This document shows, one piece after another, positions 1 through 9,294 of a stretch of 64,000 nucleotides of DNA. A model generated the notes under the pieces. That model was not told where the DNA came from and made no database searches. It saw only the letters and a list, made by a program, of their open reading frames with translations. The stretch is taken from NCBI GenBank assembly GCA_016215105.1, contig JACRLJ010000015.1, positions 65,438 to 129,437 of the forward strand, in the 5' to 3' direction. The translations under genes and the position numbers were made by a program. Positions within the stretch are counted from its first letter, which is position 1. Each line of letters begins with the position of its first letter. The DNA is from Candidatus Hydrogenedentota bacterium. Lineage in GTDB: Bacteria; Hydrogenedentota; Hydrogenedentia; Hydrogenedentales; SLHB01.

Positions 1-55
1 TATACACGTCTTACCACTATCTACAAACCCTTCGACGCGGTCTTGCGCCCCGATG

Positions 56-2695
56 TCACCCGCCGCTGCTGTCTCCACCGACTCCGACCTCGACACTCAC
101 CAACGTGTTCGGGGTTTCGGGCGCGGCGCCGTCGAACCGGACTTCTTCAATGTAGAGAATCTGCCGGATGTCTTCGATGGTGCTGCGTAGCGATTCGAGG
201 ATGGAGGCCTCGGCGCCGAGTGAGACGTATTTCACCGGGGCCTTCATGCTCAGATTGGCTTGGGTCTTGGCCATGCGGACCGCGCCGAGCACCTGAACCA
301 GCGCCCGGTAGGTATCGGCGTGTTTCGGCGCGGGAATCGCCGCGAACTCGGCGAGACTCGGCCAGGGGCTGGTGTGGACGGACGCGCCCATGCCGGGGTC
401 GTTCGCGTAACACCACTGCCAGACCTCTTCGGTGAGGTAGGGGGTGTAGGGCGCGAGCAGACGCACCAGCGCGCGGTGCACCAAGCGCAAGGTGGACGCC
501 GCGGAGAGCCGCCCTTCGGTCAAGCCCTCATCGTAGGCGCGGGCTTTGGCCAGTTCGAGGTAGTTGTCGCAGAACACCTGCCAGAAAAACTCCTCTGACA
601 ATGACAGCGCCTGGGCGTAGTCGAATTGATCAAAAGCGGCGGTCGCGCGCTCGATCACGGGACGCAACTCGGCAATCACCGCGCGATCCGTCTCGTGCGT
701 GATCTTGTCCGGACCCAGCAGCGCCGGGTCAATGTCGTCGAACCGGCCAATGGCGAATTTGCTGGCGTTGAACAACTTGGTACACAGCTTCTTGCCGACC
801 TTGAATATTTGCTCGTCGTACGCGGTATCCACGCCGAGCCGCGCGCGGGCGGCCCAGTAGCGGACGCTGTCCGCGCCAAACTCGTCTATTAGCGGTTCGG
901 GCGTTACCACGTTGCCCTGGCTCTTGGACATCTTCTTGCGATCCGGATCGAGAATCCAGCCGCTGATCACCACGTTTTTCCACGGGATTTCACGCTCGTG
1001 CAGGTAGGCCTTCACGATGGTGTAGAACGCCCAGGTCCGAATGATTTCGTGACTCTGCGGGCGAATGTCCATGGGAAACAACTTCTGGCGGCGGTCCGGG
1101 TCCAACGGGCCGTGCGTCGCGATCTGCGGCGTTAACGAACTCGTCGCCCAGGTATCGAGCACATCGGGATCGCCGGTGAATCCGCCGGGCACGTCGCGCT
1201 GGTCGGCGGTGTAGCCATCCGGCGCGTCGTCCAACGGGTCAATCGGCAGTTGTTCCTTGCGCGGACGAATGGGCTGGTCGAAGAGCGTTTCACCGCTGTC
1301 GGCCACCCGGTACCACACCGGGATCGGAACTCCAAAGAAGCGCTGACGGCTCAGGCACCAGTCTTGATTCAGTCCTTCGACCCAGTGCTGATAGCGCGTG
1401 GCCATATAGCTCGGATGCCATGCGATCTTACGGCCCTGTTCGAGCAATGCGTCCCGGTGGTCCAAAATGCGCGTGAACCATTGCCGCGCGGGGATGAGTT
1501 CGAGCGGTCGGTCACCCTTCTCGAAGAACTTCACGGCGTGGGTAATTGCCTCTTCGGGCCGGTCAATGACGTTGCCCGCCTCGGCCGCGAGTTCGACGAT
1601 AATCTTACGCGCCTGTTTCACGTACTTGCCGTGAATCTGTGCGTATACGTGATTCGCCGCCTCGGGATCGAGACTTACGAACGTCTCGCCGTCCGTGGCG
1701 GCAGCGAATCGAACGCCCACCAGATGTCCATCGCGATCTACCACTTGCCGCGTCGGCAGGTTATACGCCTTCCACCATTCGACGTCCGTCTGGTCGCCAA
1801 AGGTACACACCATCACGATGCCGGTCCCTTTTTCCGGTTCGGCTTTTACGTCGGCCTTGATCGGCACGGGCGCGTGGAACAAGGGCGTTACGGCGTTCTT
1901 GCCCACGAGATGCCTGTAACGTTCATCGTCCGGATGCACCAGCACCGCCACGCAGGCGGGAAGCAATTCGGGACGCGTCGTCGCGATGACGACGTGGTCC
2001 TTCGTACCCTCGACGCCGAACCGAAGGAAGTGGTATGCGCTCGGGACCTCCTTGTCCACCAACTCGGCTTGCGCGATGGCGGTACGGAAATCCACATCCC
2101 ATAACACGGGCCGCTCGGCCTGATAGACCTCGCCCTTTTCGAGCAGTTCCAGGAAACTCAATTGCGAAATGCGCCGGCAGTGCTCGTCAATGGTCGCGTA
2201 CTCCTGTTCCCAATCATACGACAACCCCAGCCGCGTCCATAGATGCCGGAACGCCTCTTCGTCTTCCTTTGTAACTTCATCGCACAGGCGGATGAAATCT
2301 TTGCGGTTGATGGGCGTCGGGTCGCCTTTGCGCCCCCGTTCGGGCTTGAAATTGGGGTCATGATGGACGTGCGGCTCGCACTTGACGTTGAACAGGTTTT
2401 GTACGCGCCGTTCAGTCGGCAGGCCATTATCGTCCCAGCCAATAGGAAAGAAAATATTCTTCCCGCGCATGCGCTGATAGCGGACAATGAAGTCCTGATG
2501 CGAGTAACTGAAGAGATGCCCGACGTGCAACGATCCGCTCACCGTCGGCGGCGGCGTGTCGACTACGAAGGTTTCATCGCGTCCCCGCGCGGGGTTCCAG
2601 GAATAGATCCGGTCGGTTTTCCATTGGCTCAGCCAGCGGTTCTCGATGTCCTTGGCGACGTAATTCTTGGGCAATTCTGTCTTAGGCGCGTCCAT
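56..2695 (-). CDS. valS: Valine--tRNA ligase, archaeal-like type
   Basis: Class I aminoacyl-tRNA synthetase that charges tRNA-Val with valine in the cytoplasm. The HIGH-type motif is HVGH at residues 57-60 (context PPTVSGSLHVGH) and the KMSKS loop is exact at 588-592. After the HIGH motif the protein reads GWDDNGLPTERRVQN, which from family knowledge marks the archaeal-like ValRS group; the E. coli type has an HAGIATQ-like stretch there. Length is 879 residues, normal for that group, and the C-terminal third looks like the usual anticodon-binding helical domain. The ATG at 2695 is chosen over a TTG directly before it. The next gene upstream (M50 protease) is on the same strand about 105 bases away, so joint transcription is possible. 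Confidence 0.97.
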   Translation of the reverse strand: MDAPKTELPKNYVAKDIENRWLSQWKTDRIYSWNPARGRDETFVVDTPPPTVSGSLHVGHLFSYSHQDFIVRYQRMRGKNIFFPIGWDDNGLPTERRVQNLFNVKCEPHVHHDPNFKPERGRKGDPTPINRKDFIRLCDEVTKEDEEAFRHLWTRLGLSYDWEQEYATIDEHCRRISQLSFLELLEKGEVYQAERPVLWDVDFRTAIAQAELVDKEVPSAYHFLRFGVEGTKDHVVIATTRPELLPACVAVLVHPDDERYRHLVGKNAVTPLFHAPVPIKADVKAEPEKGTGIVMVCTFGDQTDVEWWKAYNLPTRQVVDRDGHLVGVRFAAATDGETFVSLDPEAANHVYAQIHGKYVKQARKIIVELAAEAGNVIDRPEEAITHAVKFFEKGDRPLELIPARQWFTRILDHRDALLEQGRKIAWHPSYMATRYQHWVEGLNQDWCLSRQRFFGVPIPVWYRVADSGETLFDQPIRPRKEQLPIDPLDDAPDGYTADQRDVPGGFTGDPDVLDTWATSSLTPQIATHGPLDPDRRQKLFPMDIRPQSHEIIRTWAFYTIVKAYLHEREIPWKNVVISGWILDPDRKKMSKSQGNVVTPEPLIDEFGADSVRYWAARARLGVDTAYDEQIFKVGKKLCTKLFNASKFAIGRFDDIDPALLGPDKITHETDRAVIAELRPVIERATAAFDQFDYAQALSLSEEFFWQVFCDNYLELAKARAYDEGLTEGRLSAASTLRLVHRALVRLLAPYTPYLTEEVWQWCYANDPGMGASVHTSPWPSLAEFAAIPAPKHADTYRALVQVLGAVRMAKTQANLSMKAPVKYVSLGAEASILESLRSTIEDIRQILYIEEVRFDGAAPETPNTLVSVEVGVGGDSSGG

Positions 2696-2800
2696 CAAAT
2701 ACTCCCACAGTCACCCCATAGATGCATACGGATAAAAGAAAAACACGACAACTCCCCGCCGAGCAATGAGTAACCTTTGGATGCGGCAGGAACTGACTAC

Positions 2801-3451
2801 CTACACCCAAAACACGAAGCGCTGGACACCGATGAGCAAGTACTCAACCGGGACACCAATTATCCCAGATTTTTGGACCAGGACAAGCACGATGATGATA
2901 CCGAACGGTCCAATCTGTTCGAGTACGCGTTGCCCACCGGCAGGGAGAAAGTAGTGCAGCACGTAGTGTCCATCTAGCGGCGGTATCGGCAGCAAGTTGA
3001 ACACCATAAGGACGATATTCATCATGATGAACGTGAACGCTATGTCCAAGATGATGTTCGAATCCAGGATGTGGTCCGGTCCCATTACGAGGACGGCGCC
3101 CCGAAGCAGCACCATGCCTATCACCGCCAGCAGGAGATTGGACACGGGCCCGGCCAGCGCGATTTTGACTGGGTCCAGGCGGATGTCCCGTAGATTCCTG
3201 GGGTTGAAGGGCACGGGTTTAGCCCAGCCGATGAGGTATGGAATATGGGTAACGAACATCAGCAAGGGCATGACCACCGTTCCTATGGGGTCGATATGCG
3301 CCAGAGGATTCATGCTAATACGCCCCATGAGTCTCGCTGACGGATCGCCGCACCGGTCCGCCATAAAGGCGTGCGCCGCCTCGTGAAAGCACAGCGAAAA
3401 CAGCAGGCAGGCGTATTGAAGCAGAATCTGACCTGGATCGATGTCAAACAT
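2801..3451 (-). CDS. Site-2-protease-like membrane metalloprotease (peptidase M50)
   Basis: Polytopic inner-membrane zinc protease of 216 residues, close to the short form of the family. The zinc-binding HEAAH lies at 23-27 inside the first membrane helix, and the third-ligand motif NLLPIPPLDG at 152-161 sits in a later helix; both are diagnostic of M50/S2P proteases. There is no PDZ or CBS domain, so this is the minimal form, whose substrate cannot be inferred. Several hydrophobic stretches (about 10-30, 55-75, 95-120, 135-155) fit four to six membrane helices. It lies just upstream of valS on the same strand. No strong ribosome binding site is visible before the ATG. Confidence 0.9.
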   Translation of the reverse strand: MFDIDPGQILLQYACLLFSLCFHEAAHAFMADRCGDPSARLMGRISMNPLAHIDPIGTVVMPLLMFVTHIPYLIGWAKPVPFNPRNLRDIRLDPVKIALAGPVSNLLLAVIGMVLLRGAVLVMGPDHILDSNIILDIAFTFIMMNIVLMVFNLLPIPPLDGHYVLHYFLPAGGQRVLEQIGPFGIIIVLVLVQKSGIIGVPVEYLLIGVQRFVFWV

Positions 3452-3957
3452 GGTGTAGAAGGGACCTCGGTGCGTTGAGAGTGGAGCGATGCTCCATGTT
3501 AGGTGGAGCCGTCACGGACGTGTCTGCCCCAACCCGGCGGCGTTCGTACCGCATCCCAGAGGGACAAAACGTACCCACAGACCAGTTCCAAACCCTCTTG
3601 AGACTGAATGGAGAAAGTATACCCGAACCTGGGACTTGAATCAAAAGCGGACTGATAGACTCGCGTCAAGAATCACTCTAAAGGCCCGAACCGGGGTAGA
3701 CGGGAATACTGGAGGTCGGCTGGCGGGCCAAACTGGCCGTCCGTTACCGTCGACATGCGCCGGGGTATTCGGCTTGGCAGAACTGCGAAATTTGATACTC
3801 CGAACACTCGGTTTAGCCCCAGAACGGAGGAGTCCTAGCGCAACCCGCGCGGCCCCTGGGAGGTGACCACCGAATAGCGCCGCAACCGAGCGGGTCCGAC
3901 CCGCTACGCCAGGATCCCTCCGACACATAGTCCCCTAACTCTCTTTACAGGAATCTC
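3452..3957. other. Gene-free interval between M50 protease and HU promoter
   Basis: About 500 bases between divergent genes. Short open frames on both strands have no recognisable protein features and no convincing ribosome binding sites. I see no tRNA, repeat or clear hairpin here. The promoter for the M50 gene should lie at the left end but no good consensus was found. Confidence 0.5.
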
Positions 3958-3986
3958 TTGCAAGCCACGGGCACAATACGTATAAT
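3958..3986 (+). promoter_or_regulatory. Sigma-70-type promoter of the HU-like gene
   Basis: TTGCAA at 3958-3963 and a perfect TATAAT at 3981-3986, spaced 17 bases. The start of transcription would fall near 3993, giving a leader of about 75 bases before the HU-like start codon. Confidence 0.75.
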
Positions 3987-4066
3987 AGGCGATGTACTCA
4001 TAATCAGTTACGTTGGTTTATTCTAGTGGCTTTGTACTTTGCCCGGCCGGCAGGAGGGTGTCGCAC

Positions 4067-4450
4067 GTGACGATGACTAAACGCGAACTGGTGATTCGAG
4101 TTGCGAGCAAACTCGGAATGACGCAAAGTGACGTGGCAAAGATCATCGAAGGAACGTTTGATACCATTTCTCGAACCTTGGCCGAAGGTAAGCGCTGGGA
4201 ACTACGGGACTTCGGAGTGTTTGAGGTACGGACGCGCGCGTCACGCATTGGCCGTAACCCCCGTACCGGGGATCAGGTTCCTGTACCCGAGCGCCGCGTC
4301 GTGACGTTCCGGCCAGGAAAGCACATGAAAGAACTTATCGGTGGTGTCGCGGGCGATGACGGCGACGGCGAGATCGGTGACGCCGAAATAGTGGACAGCG
4401 CCCCTGCCAATCCGGCCGACCCTGGCGACGGACAAGGCGCAAGTTTCTGA
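4067..4450 (+). CDS. HU/IHF-family DNA-binding protein with acidic C-terminal tail
   Basis: Nucleoid-associated DNA-bending protein of about 127 residues. The HU fold is plain at residues 3-91: TKRELVIRVASK start, then WELRDFGVFEVRTRASR, then the DNA-binding arm GRNPRTG (62-68) and FRPGKHMK (81-88). Typical HU ends near residue 90; here about 36 more residues follow, rich in Asp, Glu, Gly and Ala. Start choice: a GGAGGG at 4053-4058 is 8 bases before the GTG at 4067, whereas the ATG at 4073 is 14 bases away; either is possible. A strong promoter lies upstream. It is monocistronic as far as can be seen. Whether it is the main HU of the cell or a specialised paralogue cannot be told from this window. 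Confidence 0.93.
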   Translation: MTMTKRELVIRVASKLGMTQSDVAKIIEGTFDTISRTLAEGKRWELRDFGVFEVRTRASRIGRNPRTGDQVPVPERRVVTFRPGKHMKELIGGVAGDDGDGEIGDAEIVDSAPANPADPGDGQGASF

Positions 4451-4721
4451 CGGATGCATGCTGCGCGACTTGGATTCCCGCGCCAAGTGACTCCGAAAGC
4501 TACGCGGCCCGCGCCACGAAGTCCGACCCTGTGTCGCCCGTTCGTTTCCCTAAGTCGTTCCGCGCCAGCCTTGTGATCGAGTAGCGCCGACTCACAATCG
4601 CTTGGTAGCCTTTCACTTCCGGCGGCGAAACCGGCCGCAACGCCGTGTAATTCCGGTTATTGCTCTTACCGCAGCCGCATTCATTGACCTCGCCCCTCTT
4701 CCCGGTTATCATCCACTCAGT

Positions 4722-5414
4722 ATGAGAATCCTTGCCGCAGACACCACCACATCCATTAACACGGTAGCGCTGTGCGAAAAAGACCGTGTCCTGGCGGAAA
4801 CCTTCGTTGATTGCGGACGCAGGCACTCGGAACGCCTCATGGCTACCGTCGACTGGATTTTGACCGAGGCGGGAATGCCGCTCGACGAAGTTCAGGCGTT
4901 GGCGATCTCGATCGGACCCGGTTCGTTCACGGGTTTGCGTGTCGGCGCCGCAGCCTGGAAGGGGCTGGCTTTCGCCAAGAATCTTCCTCTCGTTGCGGTA
5001 CCCACCCTGGATGCCATGACCCATCTATCGGCGTTTCGCAATGCGGTGGTCTGTACTCTGCTAGACGCCAAGATGGGGGAAGTATTCGGAGCGGTCTATC
5101 AGTTCGAGGACGGGCGCCGCAGCAAGACGCAGCCGGACCGGGTATGCGCCGTCGAACGGATTGTGGAAGGCATGACCGGCGAGGTCATCTTCCTGGGTGA
5201 CGGCGCAACGCGCTATCGCGAGCGCATCGAATCCGTCGTACCCGGAGCGGTGTTTGCGCCATCGACCTGTTCACGTCCGCGCGCGTCGGCCGTCGCCGCC
5301 GAGGCGTTCAACCTGCTGGCGCGGGGCGCATGCGCGGACCCGGCATTGGTTGCGCCCGTTTACTTGCGCGAAGCGCAGGCGTCCGTGCCGCGCCAGAGTG
5401 TGGCCGCCCCATGA
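4722..5414 (+). CDS. tsaB: tRNA threonylcarbamoyladenosine biosynthesis protein TsaB
   Basis: Non-catalytic partner of TsaD in making the universal t6A37 modification of ANN-decoding tRNAs. ASKHA-fold protein of 230 residues. The N-terminal nucleotide-binding-like loop MRILAADTTT is followed by GPGSFTGLRVG at 65-75, the hallmark of the TsaB/TsaD family. The ATG at 4722 is chosen because homology begins exactly there; an upstream in-frame extension to 4602 has no family character. Its stop overlaps the start of rimI by four bases (ATGA), the usual tsaB-rimI pairing, so the two are translationally coupled. The 270 bases upstream hold no clear gene. Confidence 0.95.
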   Translation: MRILAADTTTSINTVALCEKDRVLAETFVDCGRRHSERLMATVDWILTEAGMPLDEVQALAISIGPGSFTGLRVGAAAWKGLAFAKNLPLVAVPTLDAMTHLSAFRNAVVCTLLDAKMGEVFGAVYQFEDGRRSKTQPDRVCAVERIVEGMTGEVIFLGDGATRYRERIESVVPGAVFAPSTCSRPRASAVAAEAFNLLARGACADPALVAPVYLREAQASVPRQSVAAP

Positions 5415-5872
5415 TCGCCCGCGAAACAACGCCGTTGACGTTCGTTCCCGTTCAGGAGGAGCACCTGCCGGACATCATGGCCATATCCGCGGACGCCTAT
5501 CCCGACTCGTGGACCGAAGGAATGTTTCGAGATGAATTCGGAAATCATCTATCCCATTTCTACGTGGCATTTGACGGAGCCACCCTGGTAGGCTATGCAG
5601 GATTCTGGCTGGTGGCGGATGAGGTCCACATCACCACGATCGCCGTTAGACTGGACCGGCGCGGGCGCGGATATGGCCGGCAGCTCATGGACCATCTGCT
5701 AGAGTCGGCCGGGGCGCTGGGCGCGACGCTCGCCGCATTGGAAGTACGAGCTACGAATGCGCCCGCGATCAACTTGTATACCGCTTTGGGATTCAGAATC
5801 GCAGGGCGGCGCAAGGGCTATTACTCCAAGACGAACGAAGACGCGATCGTCATGATGAAGGATTTGAGCTAG
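5411..5872 (+). CDS. rimI: Ribosomal protein S18 alanine N-acetyltransferase
   Basis: GNAT-fold acetyltransferase that acetylates the N-terminus of ribosomal protein S18. 153 residues, the usual length. The acetyl-CoA pyrophosphate loop is RRGRGYG at 83-89, and the family block EVRATNAPAINLYTALGF spans 111-128, followed by GRRKGYY at 132-138, all typical of RimI. It starts within the tsaB stop (ATGA at 5411-5414). Its TAG stop at 5870-5872 coincides with the left end of a palindromic repeat element, which probably forms the 3' end of the tsaB-rimI transcript. Confidence 0.93.
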   Translation: MIARETTPLTFVPVQEEHLPDIMAISADAYPDSWTEGMFRDEFGNHLSHFYVAFDGATLVGYAGFWLVADEVHITTIAVRLDRRGRGYGRQLMDHLLESAGALGATLAALEVRATNAPAINLYTALGFRIAGRRKGYYSKTNEDAIVMMKDLS

Positions 5873-6017
5873 GAGTTCGGCCAGAAAGCCGGCTAATTGA
5901 CGCGGCGCGGCCAGAAAGCATCTGCACGTTGTTTAACACCATCGCTCGATTTTGCCGGGTTTTGGTAAAAGGAGGCTTTCTGGCCGCGCCTCTAGAGTTC
6001 CTCGTTGAGGGATTCCT
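5871..6017 (+). repeat. Dispersed hairpin element, copy A (full length)
   Basis: About 147 bases between rimI and the GH116-like gene. A perfect 16-bp inverted repeat (GGCGCGGCCAGAAAGC at 5904-5919, its complement at 5975-5990) encloses 55 bases. A second CGGCCAGAAAGCCGG mini-hairpin lies at about 5879-5893. The right end is GGATTCCT at 6010-6017; the matching left end is degraded (AGGAGTTC at 5871). The same structure, with the same 55-base loop and much of the loop sequence, recurs at 52934-53071, and a deleted form at 10959-11000. It is non-coding. It resembles a MITE or REP-type element and could also act as a transcription terminator. Confidence 0.85.
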
Positions 6018-6057
6018 GGCATGAATTGGTCCGCGAGTTTGCAGCAGTTGGGGCGAC

Positions 6058-8652
6058 ATGGCAAGTAACATCAACGTAGCAAGCGTTCCCGAGGACGAAC
6101 CATCGGGTGTGCCGATGGGCGGCGTCGGCGCCGGTTGCATCGAAATGGGCCGCGACGGCCGTTTTCGCAATATCACGATCAATAACAACCGCAGTACGGC
6201 GGATCGCATCGCGGTGGCGCCGGGGTCGTTTCTCGCCGTGCGCGCCGGCGTGAAAGGCAAAGTGTTTACGCGGATTCTGCAGCCGGAATCCAGCGCGGCC
6301 TTTGGACAAGCCGGCATTATCCCCTCGTACACACCGTCCGAACAGCTTTCCTGGCGTGGCCTTTACCCGTGCTCGCACTACCATTTGGACGACCCGAAAT
6401 TCCCGCTCGACGTTTCCTGGAGCGCCATGGCGCCGATCATTCCCTATGACACGGAAGCCTCCTCGCTCCCGGCGCTGTTCATCGCATTTTTCATTACCAA
6501 TCCGGGAGAAACCGCGGTAGATGTCTCGGCGCTCGTCAACTGGGAGAATCTCTGCGGATGCGCGCGGGACCATTTCCCGGAGCGGCGGGGACCCGTGCTG
6601 CCCGTAGTGTTGAAGCGGGAAGACGAAGCCGAGCAGGAAGAAGCCGAAGCCGCCGAAGGCCCTCCGCGCCCCGCAGGTCTCGAGTTTGGCTTTCATGGCG
6701 AACTTCGCGACAACGCGGAAGGCAACTACTGTCTGGTCGCAAAGCAACAGCAGGGAGTGGACGTATCATTGCTGGCATGGGACGAGCGCAGTCCCGATGA
6801 ATTGATTCACTTCTGGGAGGAATTTCACGACCAGGGCCGGCTGCGAAATCACCTGTCACGCAACGAGACCAGCCATTCCGGCGCCGTATGTTGCTCGCTA
6901 ACGCTCGAGCCGAAGACTTCGCGGCGTCTGATCTACGTGTTGACCTGGTATTGCCCGCGATTTGTCGTCGAGGGCGTCGATCTCGGCAACGGCTATACGA
7001 ATCGGTTCCGGGGCGCGGTGCAGGCCGCGGAAACGTGTTTGAAGTACCACAAGTACTTCCTCAACTCCGTCGAGGCGTGGCAGAAACGGATATTCTCGTC
7101 GTCGCTGCCCCGATGGTTCTGCAAAATGCTGGTCAACAACAATTGCGTGTTCTCGACCAACACCCTCTACACCAAGGATGAGCGCTTCGCGATGTTCGAG
7201 TCCCCGAGCGAGCCGCTGACCGGCTCGCTGGATCGACTCCTATACAGCTCGCTGGCGACGTTGCTCTTCTTTCCCGATTTTGCCCATCGCGAGCTTCTTC
7301 AATTTGCTATCGCCAAGGACCCGGCCGCGCCCGGACGCATCTACCGCTCACTGGGCGCTCTGTGCGCGCACAAGCCGCAGCACGGCCCGCGAGATCAAAT
7401 GGATATCAATCCGGTGTTCATTTTGCTCGCCTACCGGAACTACGCCACGACCGGAAATCTGGTCATACTTCGGAATACGTGGCCGCGAATCAAAGAGGCC
7501 TTCGGATATGTGCTCGCCCAGGATAGCGACGGCGACGGCCTGCCCGAACAATCGGGTTGCTCGAACACGTTTGACGGCTGGGCGGTGTACGGCGTTGACA
7601 GCTACACTTCGAGCCTGTGGCTGGCCGCGCTGCGCGCCTACGCCAAACTCGCCACGGCGTTGGGACACAAAGACGAAACGAAACGCGCAAACACCGTATT
7701 GGCAAAGGCGGTGGACGCTTTCGAGGAGCGGTTATGGAATGCGGATGGCGGCGCCTATCGGCTCTTTCACGAGAAACCCGCTCACGGCGCCGGCCTCGCC
7801 GCCGCCAGCGAAACCTGTTGCAGCGCGCAATTGGCCGGCCAGTGGTTCGCCGATTTCCTGTGCCTGGGCCACCTGCTCCCGGACGAGCATCTCGATTCCG
7901 CAATTCGCGCTATGAGCAAACTGTTGGAAAAACCGGGCGGCGTGGCGCACGGTCTGCTGCCTGACGGCGCGGCGCCGGTGAATCCCCCCTCGGCAGAGGA
8001 GAATTTGGATCCCGACAGGACCTGGCCCGCACTGTATGTCGCGTATTACTCGAGCTTGATGATTTACCATGGCAAGGTAGATCGGGGACTGCACAACGTG
8101 CAGAAGGTTTACCAGAACATTCATGTTACGCGCAGCATTCCGTACAACCAGCCGTTCGCGTGGGATATCAAGACCAACAGTCCCTCGAGTCATGGCATGG
8201 AGCGGCACATGGCGGCCACGTCGATATGGTATGCGTTCTACGCGGTGCAGGGCTTTCACATGAACTTGCCCGAACAAACGCTGTGGATACGGCCAAACCT
8301 GCCAAAGAACGTAGATCGGCTGAGCACGCCGCTCTTTACGCCGTCGTGCTTTGGCTGGCTCACGTATAAGGAAGAACGCGCCAAAGGCTACATGCAGACC
8401 GTTGAGCTCGCACTGGACAGTCCCGTTCCCGCCAAGATAATCGTGCTGCGAATTCCCACATGGGTCGAGGAGGTGACGGTCCGGTGCGTGTCCACCGCGG
8501 GCGAAGAACCGACGCGGCACATGCTAGGGTTTGACGGCGCCGATCATTTGGTCGAGATCCAGCCCAGCCATCCAATCGTGGTGGGCAACTCGCTGACCAT
8601 AACCGTGACAGGAACCCGGTTTGGAAAACGGCCCACACCGGGGACGACATGA
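6058..8652 (+). CDS. GH116-like beta-glucosidase (GBA2/DUF608 family)
   Basis: Predicted retaining beta-glycosidase of 864 residues related to the bile-acid beta-glucosidase/glucosylceramidase GBA2 family. The N-terminal beta domain carries GVPMGGVGAGCIEMGRDGRF (about 17-36), characteristic of GBA2_N. The C-terminal (alpha/alpha)6 barrel holds DGDGLPEQSG, then NTFDGW near 504-509 and YGVDSYTSSLWLAALRAYAK; in characterised GH116 enzymes the Asp of the NT(Y/F)D motif is the acid/base. The segment FESPSEP at about 380 lies where the nucleophile Glu is expected, but that assignment is tentative. No signal peptide is visible, so a cytoplasmic role on imported glycosides is likely. The substrate is unknown. 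It stands alone, 33 bases before coaE. Confidence 0.85.
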   Translation: MASNINVASVPEDEPSGVPMGGVGAGCIEMGRDGRFRNITINNNRSTADRIAVAPGSFLAVRAGVKGKVFTRILQPESSAAFGQAGIIPSYTPSEQLSWRGLYPCSHYHLDDPKFPLDVSWSAMAPIIPYDTEASSLPALFIAFFITNPGETAVDVSALVNWENLCGCARDHFPERRGPVLPVVLKREDEAEQEEAEAAEGPPRPAGLEFGFHGELRDNAEGNYCLVAKQQQGVDVSLLAWDERSPDELIHFWEEFHDQGRLRNHLSRNETSHSGAVCCSLTLEPKTSRRLIYVLTWYCPRFVVEGVDLGNGYTNRFRGAVQAAETCLKYHKYFLNSVEAWQKRIFSSSLPRWFCKMLVNNNCVFSTNTLYTKDERFAMFESPSEPLTGSLDRLLYSSLATLLFFPDFAHRELLQFAIAKDPAAPGRIYRSLGALCAHKPQHGPRDQMDINPVFILLAYRNYATTGNLVILRNTWPRIKEAFGYVLAQDSDGDGLPEQSGCSNTFDGWAVYGVDSYTSSLWLAALRAYAKLATALGHKDETKRANTVLAKAVDAFEERLWNADGGAYRLFHEKPAHGAGLAAASETCCSAQLAGQWFADFLCLGHLLPDEHLDSAIRAMSKLLEKPGGVAHGLLPDGAAPVNPPSAEENLDPDRTWPALYVAYYSSLMIYHGKVDRGLHNVQKVYQNIHVTRSIPYNQPFAWDIKTNSPSSHGMERHMAATSIWYAFYAVQGFHMNLPEQTLWIRPNLPKNVDRLSTPLFTPSCFGWLTYKEERAKGYMQTVELALDSPVPAKIIVLRIPTWVEEVTVRCVSTAGEEPTRHMLGFDGADHLVEIQPSHPIVVGNSLTITVTGTRFGKRPTPGTT

Positions 8653-8685
8653 GCCGGAAGAATGCGCGGGATTGTTGAATCGGAG

Positions 8686-9294
8686 ATGAAGATCTACGGA
8701 TTGACAGGCGGCATTGGCAGTGGCAAGTCGGAGGCCGCCCGCCAGTTTGCCGCGCGGGGAATTCCGGTCATTGACGCGGACGCCATCGGCCACGCGGTGA
8801 TTGCGCCGGGTGGCGCGGCAGTCGAGCACGTGATTAATGCGTTCGGTTCCGGCGTCCTTACCGATGGTATAATTGATAGGAAGAAGGTTGGCGCACGGGT
8901 GTTTTCAGACCCCGAGGCGCTTGCGCGCCTGAACGCGCTCGTTCATCCGATGATCTACGCGGAAGTCATGAAGCGGTGCGCGGTCCTGGCCGAAGAAGGC
9001 CACGGCGTGGTCATCATCGAGGCGGCGCTGCTTGCGGAGAACGGCGCCAAGGAGCCGTTTCTCGCGGGGCTCATCGTGGTCACGAGCCCTGCCGCGGTGC
9101 GCATCGAACGGCTCGTTTCGAGCCGAGGCATGAGCAGAACAGAAGCAGAACAACGTATCGCAGCGCAAGCGCCCCCGGAGCGCAAGGCCGCATTCGCGAA
9201 CTGGGTAGTCGAAAACGACGGTACGATTGAGCAGCTACGCGCGCGAATTGACCGCATCGCGCATGAGATAGACCATGGCCAAGACCCTGACTAG
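8686..9294 (+). CDS. coaE: Dephospho-CoA kinase
   Basis: Last step of coenzyme A synthesis: phosphorylates the 3'-hydroxyl of dephospho-CoA with ATP. P-loop GGIGSGKS at residues 8-15, then the family motif IPVIDADAIGHAV (29-41) and the lid region further on. 202 residues, standard. The ATG at 8686 places the family's N-terminus (MKIYGLTGG) right; an in-frame ATG at 8662 would add eight unrelated residues. Its end overlaps the next gene by 20 bases, suggesting coupled translation with the zinc-ribbon protein. Confidence 0.95.
   Translation: MKIYGLTGGIGSGKSEAARQFAARGIPVIDADAIGHAVIAPGGAAVEHVINAFGSGVLTDGIIDRKKVGARVFSDPEALARLNALVHPMIYAEVMKRCAVLAEEGHGVVIIEAALLAENGAKEPFLAGLIVVTSPAAVRIERLVSSRGMSRTEAEQRIAAQAPPERKAAFANWVVENDGTIEQLRARIDRIAHEIDHGQDPD

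Noticed and set aside
1250-2104. 284-codon plus-strand frame opposite valS
   Set aside because: Fully antisense to a conserved synthetase with intact motifs.
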